This document shows positions 34,064 through 46,032 of a stretch of 64,000 nt of DNA, in pieces. Source of the DNA: Dichetophora obliterata (Eukaryota > Arthropoda > Insecta > Diptera > Sciomyzidae); contig OY986439.1 of assembly GCA_963920525.1 (NCBI GenBank), positions 4,051,001 to 4,115,000 on the forward strand, given 5' to 3'. Under the pieces are notes generated by a model. The model had not been told where the DNA came from, searched no databases, and worked only from the letters and a program-made list of their open reading frames with translations. How positions within the stretch are numbered: position 1 is the first letter of the stretch; the number at the start of each line of letters is the position of its first letter. The translations under genes and the position numbers were made by a program.

Positions 34064-34321
34064 TTAATCAGCACAATTATTAACAAGTGATCCTTTCACG
34101 TATATCAGCGATCTGTTACAAGCAAAAATAAGCAATCCTTTACAAAATAAAAAAATGTTGCTAGTTTAATACAGACTTGTTACTTAAGCCTAACTACTAA
34201 ATAAAATAACACATTTTTAATGGTATAAAAAAACAAAATAAGTAAATAAGATAGTTAAAAAATGAATTAAAAAAATACATAAAATTCAATTAAAATAATT
34301 TATTTAAATTATTTATAATAA

Positions 34322-34980
34322 CCCTGCAGGACTTTCACCCAACTTTAAGGTGATTACAAACTACTTTCAAAACAAACCACAAGTGGTTGAATAGTCAACT
34401 ATTTTCTTCGAAAATAACTAGTGATTTTCTCTATGAAATGGCCGCAAAATCACCAGTACGCACTAGCTACGATATGACAGATTGACTACTTTATATATGG
34501 TCCTTTTGAAACCAACTAGTAGTCAGTCTATAGAAAATTAGCTTATATCTAGCTACTTTCATTCTACTTTCTAGTGATGAGTAAAACGACTACTTTTAAA
34601 TGGTTTTTTATAAATTTGCTTCTACTGAAAATTGAAAATATTTAGCTATACCAAAAAGTATTTTAAGGTGGTCTCAAAATTTAGTGTAAAATGTGAAATA
34701 GGTGCTATACAAAAACTTCCAAATCACTTTTTCCATTTATTCTGTATAAAAGGAATTCTACGTCTAGTCTTCCGATACAATCGTGCCTTTTTTTCAAGCA
34801 AATCACGGAGAAAAAAATTGATGCAACGCTGAGACTTTTGCTTTGCTCATTACTACAACCCTGATATTCTGGTTCGTGGCCACTCAACTCACTACTGTTC
34901 GACTAAATTAAAGTCACTCCGTGAATTACTACATTAAAAATACTTAACTTTTCGGACTAGTTGCGTTTGGTCCTGCAGGG
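34322..34980. mobile_element. Possible MITE with CCCTGCAGGAC ends
   Basis: CCCTGCAGGAC opens the interval and its complement GTCCTGCAGGG closes it. The inner CCTGCAGG is self-complementary, which weakens the evidence. CTAGT/ACTAG-type motifs recur inside. No target duplication is clear. Confidence 0.4.
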
Positions 34981-35080
34981 AAGTGACAATAAGCAGTCAC
35001 TAACAAAAATCTTAATTTAATTTTTTTTTAATGCTAAAAATAACTTGAATTTTTTTATAAAATTTTACTTTTAATAAGTT

Positions 35081-35833
35081 ATATGGGCATTTCCAGAAAA
35101 AAGTCTATCTATTGATCAAATAACTAATAACTTATTAAAAACTTTTTATTTATGATATTATTAAGAGAAACATTTTAATTTTATTAATTTAAGAAATTTC
35201 TATATAAACTCATTAATTATGATGATCAAATCGTCTGCTCTATTTTCCAAATGTAGTTTCCTTTTTCATAAATGTTAAGTAAATGTTTCGTAGACTTTTT
35301 GTTTTAGTAAAAATGGAAGGTATTGGCTAAAGATAATAGAAAAATTGTTGAGGCAAGAAAAGGACAATATATTAAATTTTTTTGTTAATAATTAAATCAC
35401 ATAATTACCTTACTACCTAATTACTTAATCACCCAATTTAAATTTAAGGAAATTTTGTCGCGTGAAACTCAACATACATACTTTTAAATAAGCGAAGTCC
35501 ATAGGTAAAGTGGTTTTATTATGAAACTTCACTGTTTTTCCATTATTTAAAAATTAAAAATAAAAACAAATTATATGGGAAAATTTGCTGAATTTTTACA
35601 ATCTAAGCTTGCGTGTAAAACACACTTCCTTTTTTTGTCGCGTGAGTTACGCCCATATTTACCACTGCCATTCTTAATTAGTTACAGGAACGACAATTTT
35701 GGTAGATTACTATTTCCTGTAAGTACAAAATATGGACATAAGAAATTTCTTTACATTAATAACATAAACTTCCGAGAAAACGAAGCTTTAAGTCGTACGC
35801 ATGTCGCATGAGTTACGATGGAAATGCCCATAT
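35081..35833. mobile_element. Element with ATATGGGCATTTCCA inverted ends and internal TCGCGTGAGTTAC repeats
   Basis: The 15-bp end ATATGGGCATTTCCA is exactly complementary to TGGAAATGCCCATAT at the other side. Inside, TCGCGTGAAACTCA (35458), TCGCGTGAGTTACG (35638) and TCGCATGAGTTACG (35804) are spaced 170-180 bp apart. No transposase frame was found. Confidence 0.6.
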
Positions 35834-36384
35834 ATATAAACTCTTTTACACTTTTTAAGTAATATTAAATATTCAGAAATCCCAGTCATCAAGCACCTGC
35901 AGATAAAAGGGATATTAAAAGTAAGTCTTCGTATCTTAAAATTTTTTTCAATTAGTAATGATAAAGAAATTTTCATTAACTTTTAATTGAAAGAATTAAA
36001 TTTTTATAATGAATTAAATTTTATATCTTATTAAATTATGGCATAAGTTATAGTTGTTAAGAAACTCATTTTAATATTATTTATTAAATATTTGTTTGAT
36101 AAAAGTTTCTAGCTGTAAATTTTTACTAACCTTTAAATAGCTTAATAACTAATATTAAAATTATTCACTTAGTTTACAAATATTTACTCTTTTTCCAAGT
36201 CTTCTACAAACCTTTTTTATTAATTAACATTTGAACATCTTTGTCTTAAAACTTACCTATTAAACTCTTGCAAATGTTTATACTTACCAATTGATGAGTT
36301 ATTTTCTTGTAAAATCTAAAATCACTAAAAACTATTAATTTAACATAAATCAAAAACTATATTATTTTTTTTTTAACTATAATT
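35834..36384. other. AT-rich stretch without recognisable gene
   Basis: Runs of TTAATATTA-like sequence dominate. No motif was recognised. Confidence 0.5.
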
Positions 36385-36475
36385 ACTAGTCAGCTAAGTG
36401 ATTGACTCTATAAAGATTTATTGTTGTTGTTGTTGCCTTCTTAAAATATACTTAATCTAAAGCTCGCAATTCAAT
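36385..36475 (-). repeat. CAA-containing dispersed repeat, minus-strand copy
   Basis: Read on the minus strand it contains GAGCTTTAGATTAAGT, AAGAAGGCAACAACAAC, then TATAGAGTCAATCACTTAGC. This is the same series as the plus-strand copy at 44161-44283. Confidence 0.75.
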
Positions 36476-37082
36476 TCAAAAAACTATATTATTTAGTAAT
36501 ATAAATACCTAATTAGTTTCCTTAATTGCACGAAATTTGAAATAATTAGTTAATATTAATAATAATGTGCTATTAGTTGAATATTCAATTAAAAGTTTCT
36601 CATACGTTCCGACACATATTTTTGTTCGTTTTTTTTTTGTATTCTTACTGCGGCATTTCTTTCATCAATGTTTTAATTTTATTTATTTGTAATATCTGCA
36701 TACATTTTAAATGATGTAGCGTCACTCGCAATCCACTTCTCGAGTATAACCCCACACCCAATTTCCTTGAGCAATTTTTGAATATATTAAGTATGCAGAT
36801 TCTGCTTCGGGATATAGATTTAGGTTGTGTTTCAACCTGTAGCATGATCTTTACAAATCTCACATTATTTAGACATAGTCTAGCCACACCATTCCGTCAC
36901 TTAGTAATTTTTGTACAAAGAATCAACACAAGGGTTAATCAGACTAGCAGCGTATTTCTTATAAGTTGTTGTGCGTTTTAAGCGGAAAAAATAACGCATT
37001 GTGAACCATTATGAATTTGCACAGGACCTGAGTTAAGCCATTTTGATTACCGTCTTATTACATCTTTGCAAACTTTGAAGTT
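36476..37082. other. Unannotated stretch
   Basis: No protein or repeat motif was recognised on either strand. Confidence 0.45.
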
Positions 37083-37188
37083 AAATTTTCGTTATTAAAC
37101 ATCCTCTGATTTTAGGAACTCACATTTTAGGGAATAAATTTTCGTTATTAAACATCCTCTGATTTTAGGAACTCACATTTTAGGGAAT
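37083..37188 (+). repeat. Perfect 53-bp tandem duplication
   Basis: Two identical units, each beginning AAATTTTCGTTATTAAAC and ending TTTTAGGGAAT, abut at 37135/37136. Confidence 0.92.
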
Positions 37189-37384
37189 TCCCAAAAAAAA
37201 TTATCTCTTACTTTCATTGTTGGTTATCAAGAGCATTTGTAAATTTAACATCCTAACAGCAATAAGTTAGCCTATAAGTTAACGGAAAATAATTTCAAAT
37301 TGAGAATTTGGGATTGTGTCCCCTTTTTTAAACCCAAAATTTGGATATGGAACTATGAACTATTGCTAAGCAGTCATAACACCA

Positions 37385-37614
37385 AAAAGGTAAAAGGGCT
37401 TAAATGCCTTTAAGCCCATGCCGAGGAAAACAATTTGAAAATTTTATTTTGTTCGAAGCTCCCTGCAAAAAATTTCAGAAAATTACTCATAAAGAGAATC
37501 GGAAATACATTTTTAAGGTGGGGACAAGTGAATTTTGTAGAGCTAAGAAAAATATTTCATGTAGTTGAAATAACTCGAAAAAGGGCTTAAATGACTTAAG
37601 CCCTTTTACCTTTT
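37385..37614. mobile_element. Foldback MITE with AAAAGGTAAAAGGGCTTAA ends
   Basis: The left end AAAAGGTAAAAGGGCTTAA is matched by TTAAGCCCTTTTACCTTTT on the right. The inner flanks also repeat GGGCTTAAATG in both orientations. No target duplication was defined. Confidence 0.65.
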
Positions 37615-37867
37615 AGGTCGAGAAATAATCCTAACGCAATAATGAAAAGGGCTTAGCTGCAGGTGTGTACTTTATAATAAAGCTATTTTTATATATATTG
37701 AAGCTTTAACTAAATAGATATTGGGTTTATTTACTGCAAATGGGCAGTTTTTATGTTTTTATTATTTTATTATGGACCTTTTGTAATATTATTTGGTAAT
37801 ATTGGGTAAAAATTTTGACATCAGTTAAAAAAGAAAGATAACAAAAAGCCAAAACTAAAAGAAAATT

Positions 37868-37920
37868 CTAGACATAACCGCCCCCCCCCCCGATTTTATC
37901 GTCCCTGGTGTATGTCTAGT
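37868..37920. repeat. C run inside a short inverted repeat
   Basis: An 11-base C run follows CTAGACATAACCG, and TATGTCTAG closes the patch about 50 bases later, giving a CTAGACATA inverted pair. Confidence 0.55.
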
Positions 37921-39160
37921 TCAATGAAAACCAACAAAATCTAAATCATAAAACAAATTCTTATGGTTGAAGGATCGTCTGGTTTGTGCGTTTTTCGTAG
38001 AAGACAGCTATATGAATGTGAAGATATTAACTTTAAAGCTAAATTAGATAACCATCAGAGCTATTTGCTTAATAAAGAGTCTTGCAGGGAAGACAAACAT
38101 TACGATTTTAAGCTTAAAATTGCAAATTTAAGGTATTTAACTTTGTCTAACTTTATTTTAATTAGTATTTTTAACTTTAAATCTAGTTTATTGTATAAAA
38201 AATGAACTTAACATGATTAAGTTCACAGCAGACAAATGCTAGATTTTTAGCAAAAAGGGAATCTTGACTTCAGGATGTTATCTGGTGTTACGGCCTAATT
38301 CTTAAGGATTATTTCAGGAATTTCTATTAATAACAAAATAAAAGACAATCATTTAAGTTTTTTCGTTATTATTGACATCTACATGTAAAAAAAAAAATTT
38401 TGGAATTTATTTTACGATATTTGCTTAGTGTTTTTACGTCATAAGTGGACACTTAAAAAAAAAGTGTGTGGCTTGCCCGGGTGATTACGGCACTTGAGGT
38501 CATTTAAAACAAACAATTTAAATAGATTATTGTTCTGCAGACTTGTCATTCTGACTGGTAGTAGATTTAAATAATTTTACTAAAAAATAACAGAACGGCA
38601 GACTTCTAAAAAATAATTTTTCAAAAACCACGGTTTTTCTTTTTGGAAATTTTGTGTAAAAAATAGGAAAAAAGATAAAAAATCATCAATTCCATTCCCT
38701 GCAAGAACCATTACTATATAGAAAACTTATTAAAATTGCAGCTCAATCGGCTCGATAGCATTTTAAAGCACCCGGGCTGATCAAAGAAACGTTATTTAGA
38801 GAACACTCTTTTAAAATTTCAGCAATATTCAGCGCTCTGTATGAGCGCTCTCGACTATGTGCTATAACTTCGTTTATTTTGGTCTGAAATGTTTACAGTA
38901 TATTTTCAATATTTTGTTTTTTCGAAATACTTAAAAAAAAGTTGATATCTTAAACTCGAACATTAACTACCGTCAGGAAGTTTTTGAGATACCACCCTTG
39001 CCTGGAAGTGGCCAGCTAAAATTGTAGTATACCGTCGCTGCACCTATTAAAATGATTGTATGATTTTTGTCAATTTATTTTTTATTGCATATTTAAATAA
39101 TACTATCTTTCGCCCTTTTGTGCATTTGCCCTTTTTTGAGATCTCTTTTGGTTTAGGAGT
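37921..39160. other. AT-rich stretch without recognisable gene
   Basis: Two GCCCGGGTG motifs lie at about 38475 and 38770 in opposite orientation, but the intervening arms do not pair. Nothing else was recognised. Confidence 0.45.
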
Positions 39161-39252
39161 GATCAAAACAGCTATGTGCTCGCAGTACTAGAAATGCTCT
39201 GAAAAAAATCAGTTTTGCTTGTTTTTTTTTTCTTAAAACAAAGAACCAAGGC

Positions 39253-39411
39253 ATGCGCCTTCTACATGCAAGGTTTGGTCTTCGACCTGAAAGGAAAGGA
39301 ATAGACTATTTAGAGGAATTGGATGGAACCATACCTGAATTACTGATTAGGCGAAACAACTATGAAAGACAATTTGAATTGCTTTTAACCGAGGCTAGTG
39401 TTATGCCTTAA
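39253..39411 (+). CDS. Unidentified small reading frame, possible terminal exon or pseudogene
   Basis: The 52-codon frame from the ATG ends in TAA. The frame is open a further 30 codons upstream, to a TGA at 39160-39162. Its composition looks coding-like: varied, charged residues (GLRPERKGIDYLEELDG, then RRNNYERQFELLL) and richer base composition than the AT-rich flanks. A pyrimidine run followed by AAAACAAAG lies just upstream of AACCAAGGC and could act as a 3' splice acceptor, so it may be the last exon of a gene or a processed remnant. I do not recognise the family and infer no function. Confidence 0.35.
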   Translation: MRLLHARFGLRPERKGIDYLEELDGTIPELLIRRNNYERQFELLLTEASVMP

Positions 39412-39540
39412 CCTCGGCAAGCATTTACAGCCCTTAGTCTTTCCTGTCCTTTAATTCCACATTTTTCACAATTTAGTTATGGATTTTTGGTTTTACATAA
39501 TTCTTAAATGTAGGAAAGAACAAAGAAACTGAAAATAACC

Positions 39541-39615
39541 ATGCCCGAACTCGGATTCGAACCAGGGACCTCTGGGTTGATAGTCTATCGCACTCTCTTC
39601 TAGACTACAAAGGCC
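39541..39615 (-). mobile_element. tRNA-like head of a SINE (minus strand)
   Basis: On the minus strand GGCCTTTGTAGTCTAGAAGA carries an A-box-like segment, and TGGTTCGAATCCG is a near-perfect B-box about 40 bases on. The T-stem is weak, so a functional tRNA is unlikely. The body after the head was not matched to the SINE at 39879. Confidence 0.55.
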
Positions 39616-39863
39616 GAAAAAGTTCTCCCTTTCAAAGCTCTCCTGAAAAGTTGCTAAAAAACACATAACAATTTTTTTATGCCCAGCGACGATATGTACA
39701 TTACTTTTTAGTTTGCATCCTTTTACGACACGGAGAAAATTAATTTGCTTGAATCAAGCAAATGTTTTGCTTAAAAGCAAATCAGCTAAACTTTGCTCAA
39801 TCAGAATGTGATTTTAGAAAAAGATTGCTTAATTGCAATCACTCCTCTTGTATTTATGAAAAG

Positions 39864-39878
39864 TTATTATAAACTGAA
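39864..39878 (+). repeat. Left target-site duplication of the SINE
   Basis: TTATTATAAACTGAA is repeated exactly at 40228-40242 on the other side of the SINE. Confidence 0.92.
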
Positions 39879-40227
39879 GTGGCGACCGTAGCCTAGTGGG
39901 TAGAGTGCGTGGCCCCTAAGCTTAAGAACCGCGGCATCCCGGGTTCAATTCCAGCTCAGACAGAAAAGTTTTTTCAATTGAATTAATTTTTCTGTTCGGT
40001 CGTCACCTCTCTGCAGACAATGGCAAGCCTCAGAGAGAGAGTAAAAATTGCCATGTAAAGCTTCTGGAGAACATAAGCCATTCGGAGTCGGCATAAAACA
40101 CGTAGGTCCAGATCTCGGTCATTTGTGATCAAACATTTAACAACACACGCACATCACAATTGATCAATAGAAGCTAGGTCCAAAGCCCTTCCAAGGGCTG
40201 AAGTGGCCAGTTTATTTTTATTTTTAT
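39879..40227 (+). mobile_element. tRNA-derived SINE, full length with perfect 15-bp target duplication
   Basis: The 5' end is tRNA-like: an A-box in GTAGCCTAGTGGGTAGAGTG and a B-box in GGGTTCAATTCC (39941) provide an internal RNA polymerase III promoter. The body holds a CTGCAGACAATGGCAAGCC block, the ACATAAGCCATTCGGAGTCG block and a CACATCACAATTGATC block. The tail is TTTATTTTTATTTTTATT. Perfect 15-bp duplications show insertion by target-primed reverse transcription using a partner retrotransposon's enzymes. Related pieces lie at 9880-9947, 11850-11957 and 58889-59057. Confidence 0.92.
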
Positions 40228-40409
40228 TTATTATAAACTGAAAAGCAAATTTTTTCCTTAATTCAAGCAAATATTTGCTTAGTTATTATAAATTGGAATA
40301 GTAAATTTTGATTAGTTTTTGCTGAAATTTAGCACAATTTTGAAGTGGCTGAGAATCAAGCGCAAGTTTTGCTTAATCACAATACTAACAGCAAACAGTT
40401 TTCTCCATG

Positions 40410-42985
40410 AACAAGCTTAAAACTCTTGCCTGTTAAAAAATCTAAGCAATTCTCAAAAGAAGCTCTTACAATGTTGGCTTTCTGTTTTTGTTTCTAAAAT
40501 TTCTGCATTTTTGTTTTCTATACAAAATTTATATAAATTATTTTTTTTTAATATTATTTGCGTCTCGTAGTTCACGCTTAGCTAATTACTGTTAAATAAT
40601 TTATAGTGTGAAATAAACCTTTACAAGCTAAGTATTTCAATCATAAAAGTTGCGCCACGATCAACAACGAACAGACTGATTTTATTGCTTTTTAACATTT
40701 AACCCCAATATTTTGTACAAAAATAGAAAAAAATGTTGGTTAAAGAAATGTTAAGGTTACATCGACCTTTGTGTTTTGATAAAATATTTGAACTATTAGG
40801 CTTTTTTATCAATCATCCGACAAATTTAACTGCCGCTGTAGAAAAGTTTAATTAAGGTCATATATCTCTCTTAACATGCATCATCGCCATCATTGTCTCA
40901 CTTTGAACCAAATTAAATTTATCTAACTTCAATAAAACGATGACACTTGTGAGCTATCGTCTGTTGTATTAACTCATTGCACCTTCATGCCAAAATTAAC
41001 ACCTTCTTCATAATGAAATTTTTGTTTTTTTTTTTTTCCTCTCTTTTTGTAATTAGGCCATTTTATAATCAGCCTAATCAAAATGTCATACATCAAGATG
41101 GCGGTGAAGTGCACTGCCACGGTGTCGTTTCTGCTGCTGTTTCTGTTACCTTAACGGCCTTATGACATGAACGAATGTAAATGCCCACAATTTCTTCAAG
41201 CTCAACGATTTCTAGTGCATAGAAATTGACTTTGACTTCTTCTCTAACTGCCGCTGACTCGATTTGCTACAATTTAAAGTGAAACATGGTACTTGGAGGA
41301 GCGCTCGTGTTCAAATTATATGCTAATTTTATTCACAAACATTACAGTTACATGCTAAGCTAGGCAAAATCCACAAATGCACTGTAGTTTTTATGTGAAG
41401 GACGCGAGAGGCAAGGTGCACGGCCTGTGGTCGTGTTTTTTTAAGGTGCAACTTATCACTTTTTTCCATGTTGAGCTGTAGTTTGTTGGAAACTAAGAGA
41501 AGGGAAGTCAAAAGTTTGACCTCAGTTTAAAATAAAAGAGAACAACATGATTCATCTCTCTCATTACATCTCTCTTAAAGTTAAAAAGAGCAATTTAAAT
41601 GAACTAAAGATCATTATAGATCACTTAAGAGTAGTATGTTAAGAGAGCATACAATTAAAGATATTTTACAATCATCAAAATCTTGAAAAACAAGAACCGC
41701 TCATGCTCGCCACACTTTGGTCTTACTTTCTTCGTGGCAGCAGCAATCAACGGAGTTTTCTTGTCACAAAGAGCAAATTTTCCTATAGCAAAAACGTTTA
41801 AGCTGAAAATTTATTGCAATTTCTGCAGCAACAGCCTTCGTTGCGCTGTAATGCCCTCCGAAATCTAGAGTAATTTTTCAAAATGTCAAAGTCTCACAGG
41901 TGTGATCAACCAGCAGCCCATAGCTGCTTAAGCCAACCAGCGATTTATGCAGCATCTGCTGCTGCTGCTTTTGCACAAACACCAACAAAACATCAACAAC
42001 ATCGAACCAGATTTATTCACCGAACTCACTAATCATCCTAGAGCAGTTGAGCTCTAACTGGTGCTCAGCGTTGGTTTCAATTTTAATAAACAAGTTTTGC
42101 CACTCCCCTCCGCAGCTTGCTTCTTGTTTGCGTTGCGAACAGCTTGTGATTTTAATACATACCTACATGTATAATTTATATTTTTGCTTTAAGCCACACA
42201 AAAAAAGCCTTACAGCTTTAGCCACAATGTTTTCTCAATCTAGACGTTTGTTCGTTTGTTCATTCAACGCTACTACCGAGTGCGGATTTTGTGATTTGTA
42301 TCATTTGGTTTTATGTGGTTGTTGTTTTTGTTTTTGTTTTGTTGATCTGATGCACTGAGGATATCGATGTGAGTAAGATTGCGCACATCTGCTTCTTGCA
42401 CTACTTGAATGATGCTCCAGCACGCCAGCCTGGATCAAGCTCTTCAGCCGATATGTTCGAGATCAAGTGCCAAGAAACCGAACGTTGTTTGACTTTTTTA
42501 TTGTGTTTGTTGTTAATGCAATTATTACATTGGACAGCGTTAGCATTTGGACCATAGATCTGCAATGAGTGATTCATGATTCGAGTATACTCATGGTTTC
42601 GTTGTATTTTTTTACTCATCCATACTCAAAGAAATATCGATCATATTTATAACTATTCACTAAATTTTACTGAATTTACTATAAATCCAACTCATCGCGT
42701 GTTACTGCTCAACAGAGTTAACTTCTTGCGAAGAGAGTGAATAGAGTATGAGTCTCATTAAACATTTCGATGCAAGTAATATTCGAGTGTTATTTGAACT
42801 ACCTAGCTACCAGCAGAGTTGACCCTCAGTTGTAAGTTCGTGGGAGCTATAAGCAATTGTACTTAATTTTTTGAGTCTTTTGGTGGACATGTTCAGAAGA
42901 AAGCTTCTTCTTCTTCTTTCAAGAAAGCAACATGAAAAATAAAACAACTAGCTCATAAATTTGACCACCAATTCGATTATCGATT
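40410..42985. other. Host-like non-coding stretch
   Basis: AT-rich at first, then (about 40850-42900) with more balanced composition, CTG/CTT runs (41950-41975, 42900-42925) and many stop codons in all frames. The short frames near 42047 and 42369 lack conserved motifs. No exon could be supported. Confidence 0.4.
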
Positions 42986-42988
42986 CAG

Positions 42989-43311
42989 GACTACTAGGAG
43001 ATATGAACTACTTGTCATATTTTTTTTTTGCATTTTGAATGGGGACCGCCAGAAGTGTGATAAATGGGGGTTGTTATGTTCGAAAGATATGTTTGGAAGT
43101 GAAAATATATTAGGACCAAATAACAGATTTGACCCTTCTAGGGGACAAATAGGAAGAGATATATACGAAATTTAAGAAATGGTAAAAGTAAAAAAATAAT
43201 AAAACATACCTATATATTGGACCCTTCTAGTGTTGAAATCAAGAGAGATATGAACTATTTTCGAAATTTTTTTTTTAATTTTGTAATTTTTAATAACGAA
43301 AACAAATTAGG
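42989..43311 (+). repeat. Degenerate tandem units, continued at 48705-48830
   Basis: A phrase like GACCCTTCTAG...GAGAGATATGAACTATTTTCG recurs near 42995, 43132 and 43221, and again at 48767-48820 after the large inserted element. The array was split by that insertion. Confidence 0.6.
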
Positions 43312-44160
43312 ATGGGTATTAGAGTGGTCCATGATTCAATTATTATAAGGTTATTCGTGTTTTTGACGTTTTCTCAAATTGGTATGCTTATTTGAAAATG
43401 AGAGCAGAAAAAATCATGAGAGCAATGTCATTAGAGCTAAAAATGCACACGGTTGCCCAAATATCATACTAATTGGTACTATATTGACTACTATTAATTT
43501 TGTTCAAGTACTTTTATTGCTCCGATTTCTTATTGCATTAATAACTTAATTAATAAAACGCATTATACGTACTGTATACATAATGTGACCAACTCCTTTT
43601 GGGAGTGTTTTTACTTCTTTTTATCTCGCTGTACTTCTTGTATCGAAGTACGCTAAAAGTACTTCTTTTTACTTGTTTTACTTCTTTTTGACATTATTTT
43701 GACAATTTTTTCATAAATCTATTCAAAATACACTGCAAAAACTATTTAAGGTTTGTTTCTGTACTCGATTCAAGTAACTTTATTTTTTTTAAGGTAGTAG
43801 CCCAGTGTGACGACCGAAATGTTAACTTCTTTTATACATTTTTTAAATAAGAAAATAAAATGCGATCGTTTTGAAATTATAACATGTTTTTATCGATGTC
43901 GTAAAGTGTGCAAAAGAATTTCCTTTGACTTGATTGTACATTAATTTGCTTATAGTTGTGTATATCAAAGAGGAGAACTCGAAAGAAGGTGTGTTTTTTG
44001 GGGGAAGCATCCAGCCTTACGTGTTCATCTGAAATAAAAAAAGTCAAAGAGAATATCGTTCTTCAGGCTTTATTGTAGTGCACTACCCTATAGTATCTAC
44101 ATTTAAAAAAACAAATAAAACTGGCGAACTTGTGAAAAAAATTTGTACTCTAACTTTTTT

Positions 44161-44283
44161 ATTAAGATTGTGAGCTTTAGATCAAGTAAGTTTTCAAGAA
44201 GGCAACAACAACAACAACAACAACTCTGTATAGAGTCAATCACTTAGCTGACTGAATTGTGATCTAAAGCTCACAATCTTAAT
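44161..44283 (+). mobile_element. Small element with 24-bp perfect inverted ends and a CAA tract
   Basis: ATTAAGATTGTGAGCTTTAG with the following ATCA opens it, and the exact complement closes it at 44260-44283. The interior has a CAA tract and TATAGAGTCAATCACTTAGC. The same interior occurs on the minus strand at 36385-36475, but there the second inverted end is not preserved. Confidence 0.75.
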
Positions 44284-45252
44284 TCATGTAATTATTCAAT
44301 AGATCATAAAAACTAACTAACTTTTTTTAATTTGTTTAAAAAAATTAACTTATTGAAAAATTGATTGTTTTAAAGTTCCGGAACTAGCTATGTATGTCTT
44401 AAATAATAGGTGAAATTTTTAGCCAAATCGGTGGAATAGTTTTTAGTTAGTGCTTCCCCGAAGTTTCGAAAACAACGTGTTTAAGGTTTTTACAGCACTT
44501 TAATATACGTTACGACACTTTGTCTCCTTTTGGCTGTAATTTTAAAAATATTTTCAATTTAGGTCTAAGCCTTTTAGAGTATATTTCATTCATGCATCAT
44601 TTAATATCTTCATTATTTTCTGTGGATGTATTTCTATTTTGTAATTCTGTATTTATTCTATGTACTTCTTTTGTGTCTCTTTTTAAAGTCTGTGCGTGCA
44701 CTTCTTTTTGCTTTGAAAATGCTTTTCACATTATGTATACACCACGTTTTTGTGCCGCAAGCTGCGTATGTTTAATCCCTTACAATTTTATTATTGCAAA
44801 TTACGCTGCTGTAAACTTACCGAACATACGCTGTTCATATAACACGGCGTTCATTGAATACCAATAGTATTTTTTTTTTTTAATTTGTTTTTTGCCTTAA
44901 CTTTCTTCTAAATTACACTTTCAATTAATAAAATTCACTAATTAGGTTTTGAGCAATGGCAAAACTAACTTTTTATTTTGAATTTTCAAAGGAGCTTTCT
45001 AAATTCCTAGAATAAACTTACAACATAGCATACACTTACGACGCAACAATTACATAGTTTCTTTTTCTTATTAACTTGGCAAGAAATCATTGAAAAACTA
45101 CTACACTAGAAAACTACACAACGAAACACTGAAACATACCTTTTTTTTCCAACAGCACAAAACACTGTAAGCAGATTGTCAAAAAAATGTTTGTTTATAA
45201 AAAATAAGCATACGTCAAAAAATACGAATAACCTTATAATAATTAAATCATG

Positions 45253-46032
45253 GAGTGGTCCTTATTTTTTTTTTTCGAAAGTATCGAATTATGGGCCGGA
45301 GTCTTATTCCTTTAAAAATCAGAAGTAAACAATGAAATTTTCAGAAAAATATATTGATATTTAAATGTGCCGCTGGCGACGTTCAAGCTGAAAATCTGAT
45401 TTATATAGGAAAAAGTGCTTTTTTTCAAAAAATCCCAATAATTTTTTATAAATGCAAATTTAAAAAAAAATGGTAGCCGCTTCTTTGGTGATTTAATTTT
45501 TCTTCAAAATGTGCTATGAAACATGCAAATTAGACATATATTACCAGAGTTGGGATTTTGTACTGTTTGAAAAAAATCTCATTTCTACCTTGTTACCTTA
45601 AGAAAATCGTAAAAATTCAAATTTTTAAAAGTTTCATTGAAATGTTGCGAAAACATTTTCTTAAACTATACTTAACACAGATATACAAAAATGTGCGATT
45701 GTGTTAAATAACCCGGTCGTGAATAAAGTTTTTGCTAGAAGTGTACCTTTTTGGAAAGTTCGATTTTTGGTATTTTTACAAAAATCCCCAAAAATTTAAA
45801 AATTCAAGTTTTGAAAAAATCATCGAGAAATGGACTAAGAACTATTTTGGTTAAAGCTATTGGAACTTTATGTTTTTTTTTTCAATTCTCAAAGTGCCTG
45901 CTTCTTGCATTTAGAACACAAAAAAAGTATCATAAAAAAATTGAAAAAACTGTGTTTCTCATCTAAAATAACTTCAATAATTTTAAAAAATATTCATGAT
46001 TTTAATTAGAAAAATTTAGAAATTCCAGGGAT
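45253..46032. repeat. Left arm of the large inverted repeat (about 780 bp)
   Basis: The arm begins GAGTGGTCCTTA and ends AAATTCCAGGGATGCCAAC. It is inverted with respect to 46979-48704 across its length, with shared phrases such as GAAATTTTCAGAAAAA and CTGATTTATAT. Confidence 0.8.

Larger units (their letters stand above)
39729..40409. mobile_element. Element with CACGGAGAAAA-type inverted ends, interrupted by a SINE
   Basis: The left end CACGGAGAAAATTAATTTGC is matched by the complement of CATGGAGAAAACTGTTTGC on the right. TTTGCTT and AAGCAAA motifs recur throughout. The SINE at 39879-40227 sits inside, with target duplication made from this element's own sequence. Confidence 0.6.

Noticed and set aside
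38474..38772. Element with GCCCGGGTG inverted ends
   Set aside because: Similarity is limited to nine bases and the arms do not extend.
39541..39615. Functional tRNA gene
   Set aside because: The B-box is good, but the stems pair poorly and there is no convincing anticodon arm.
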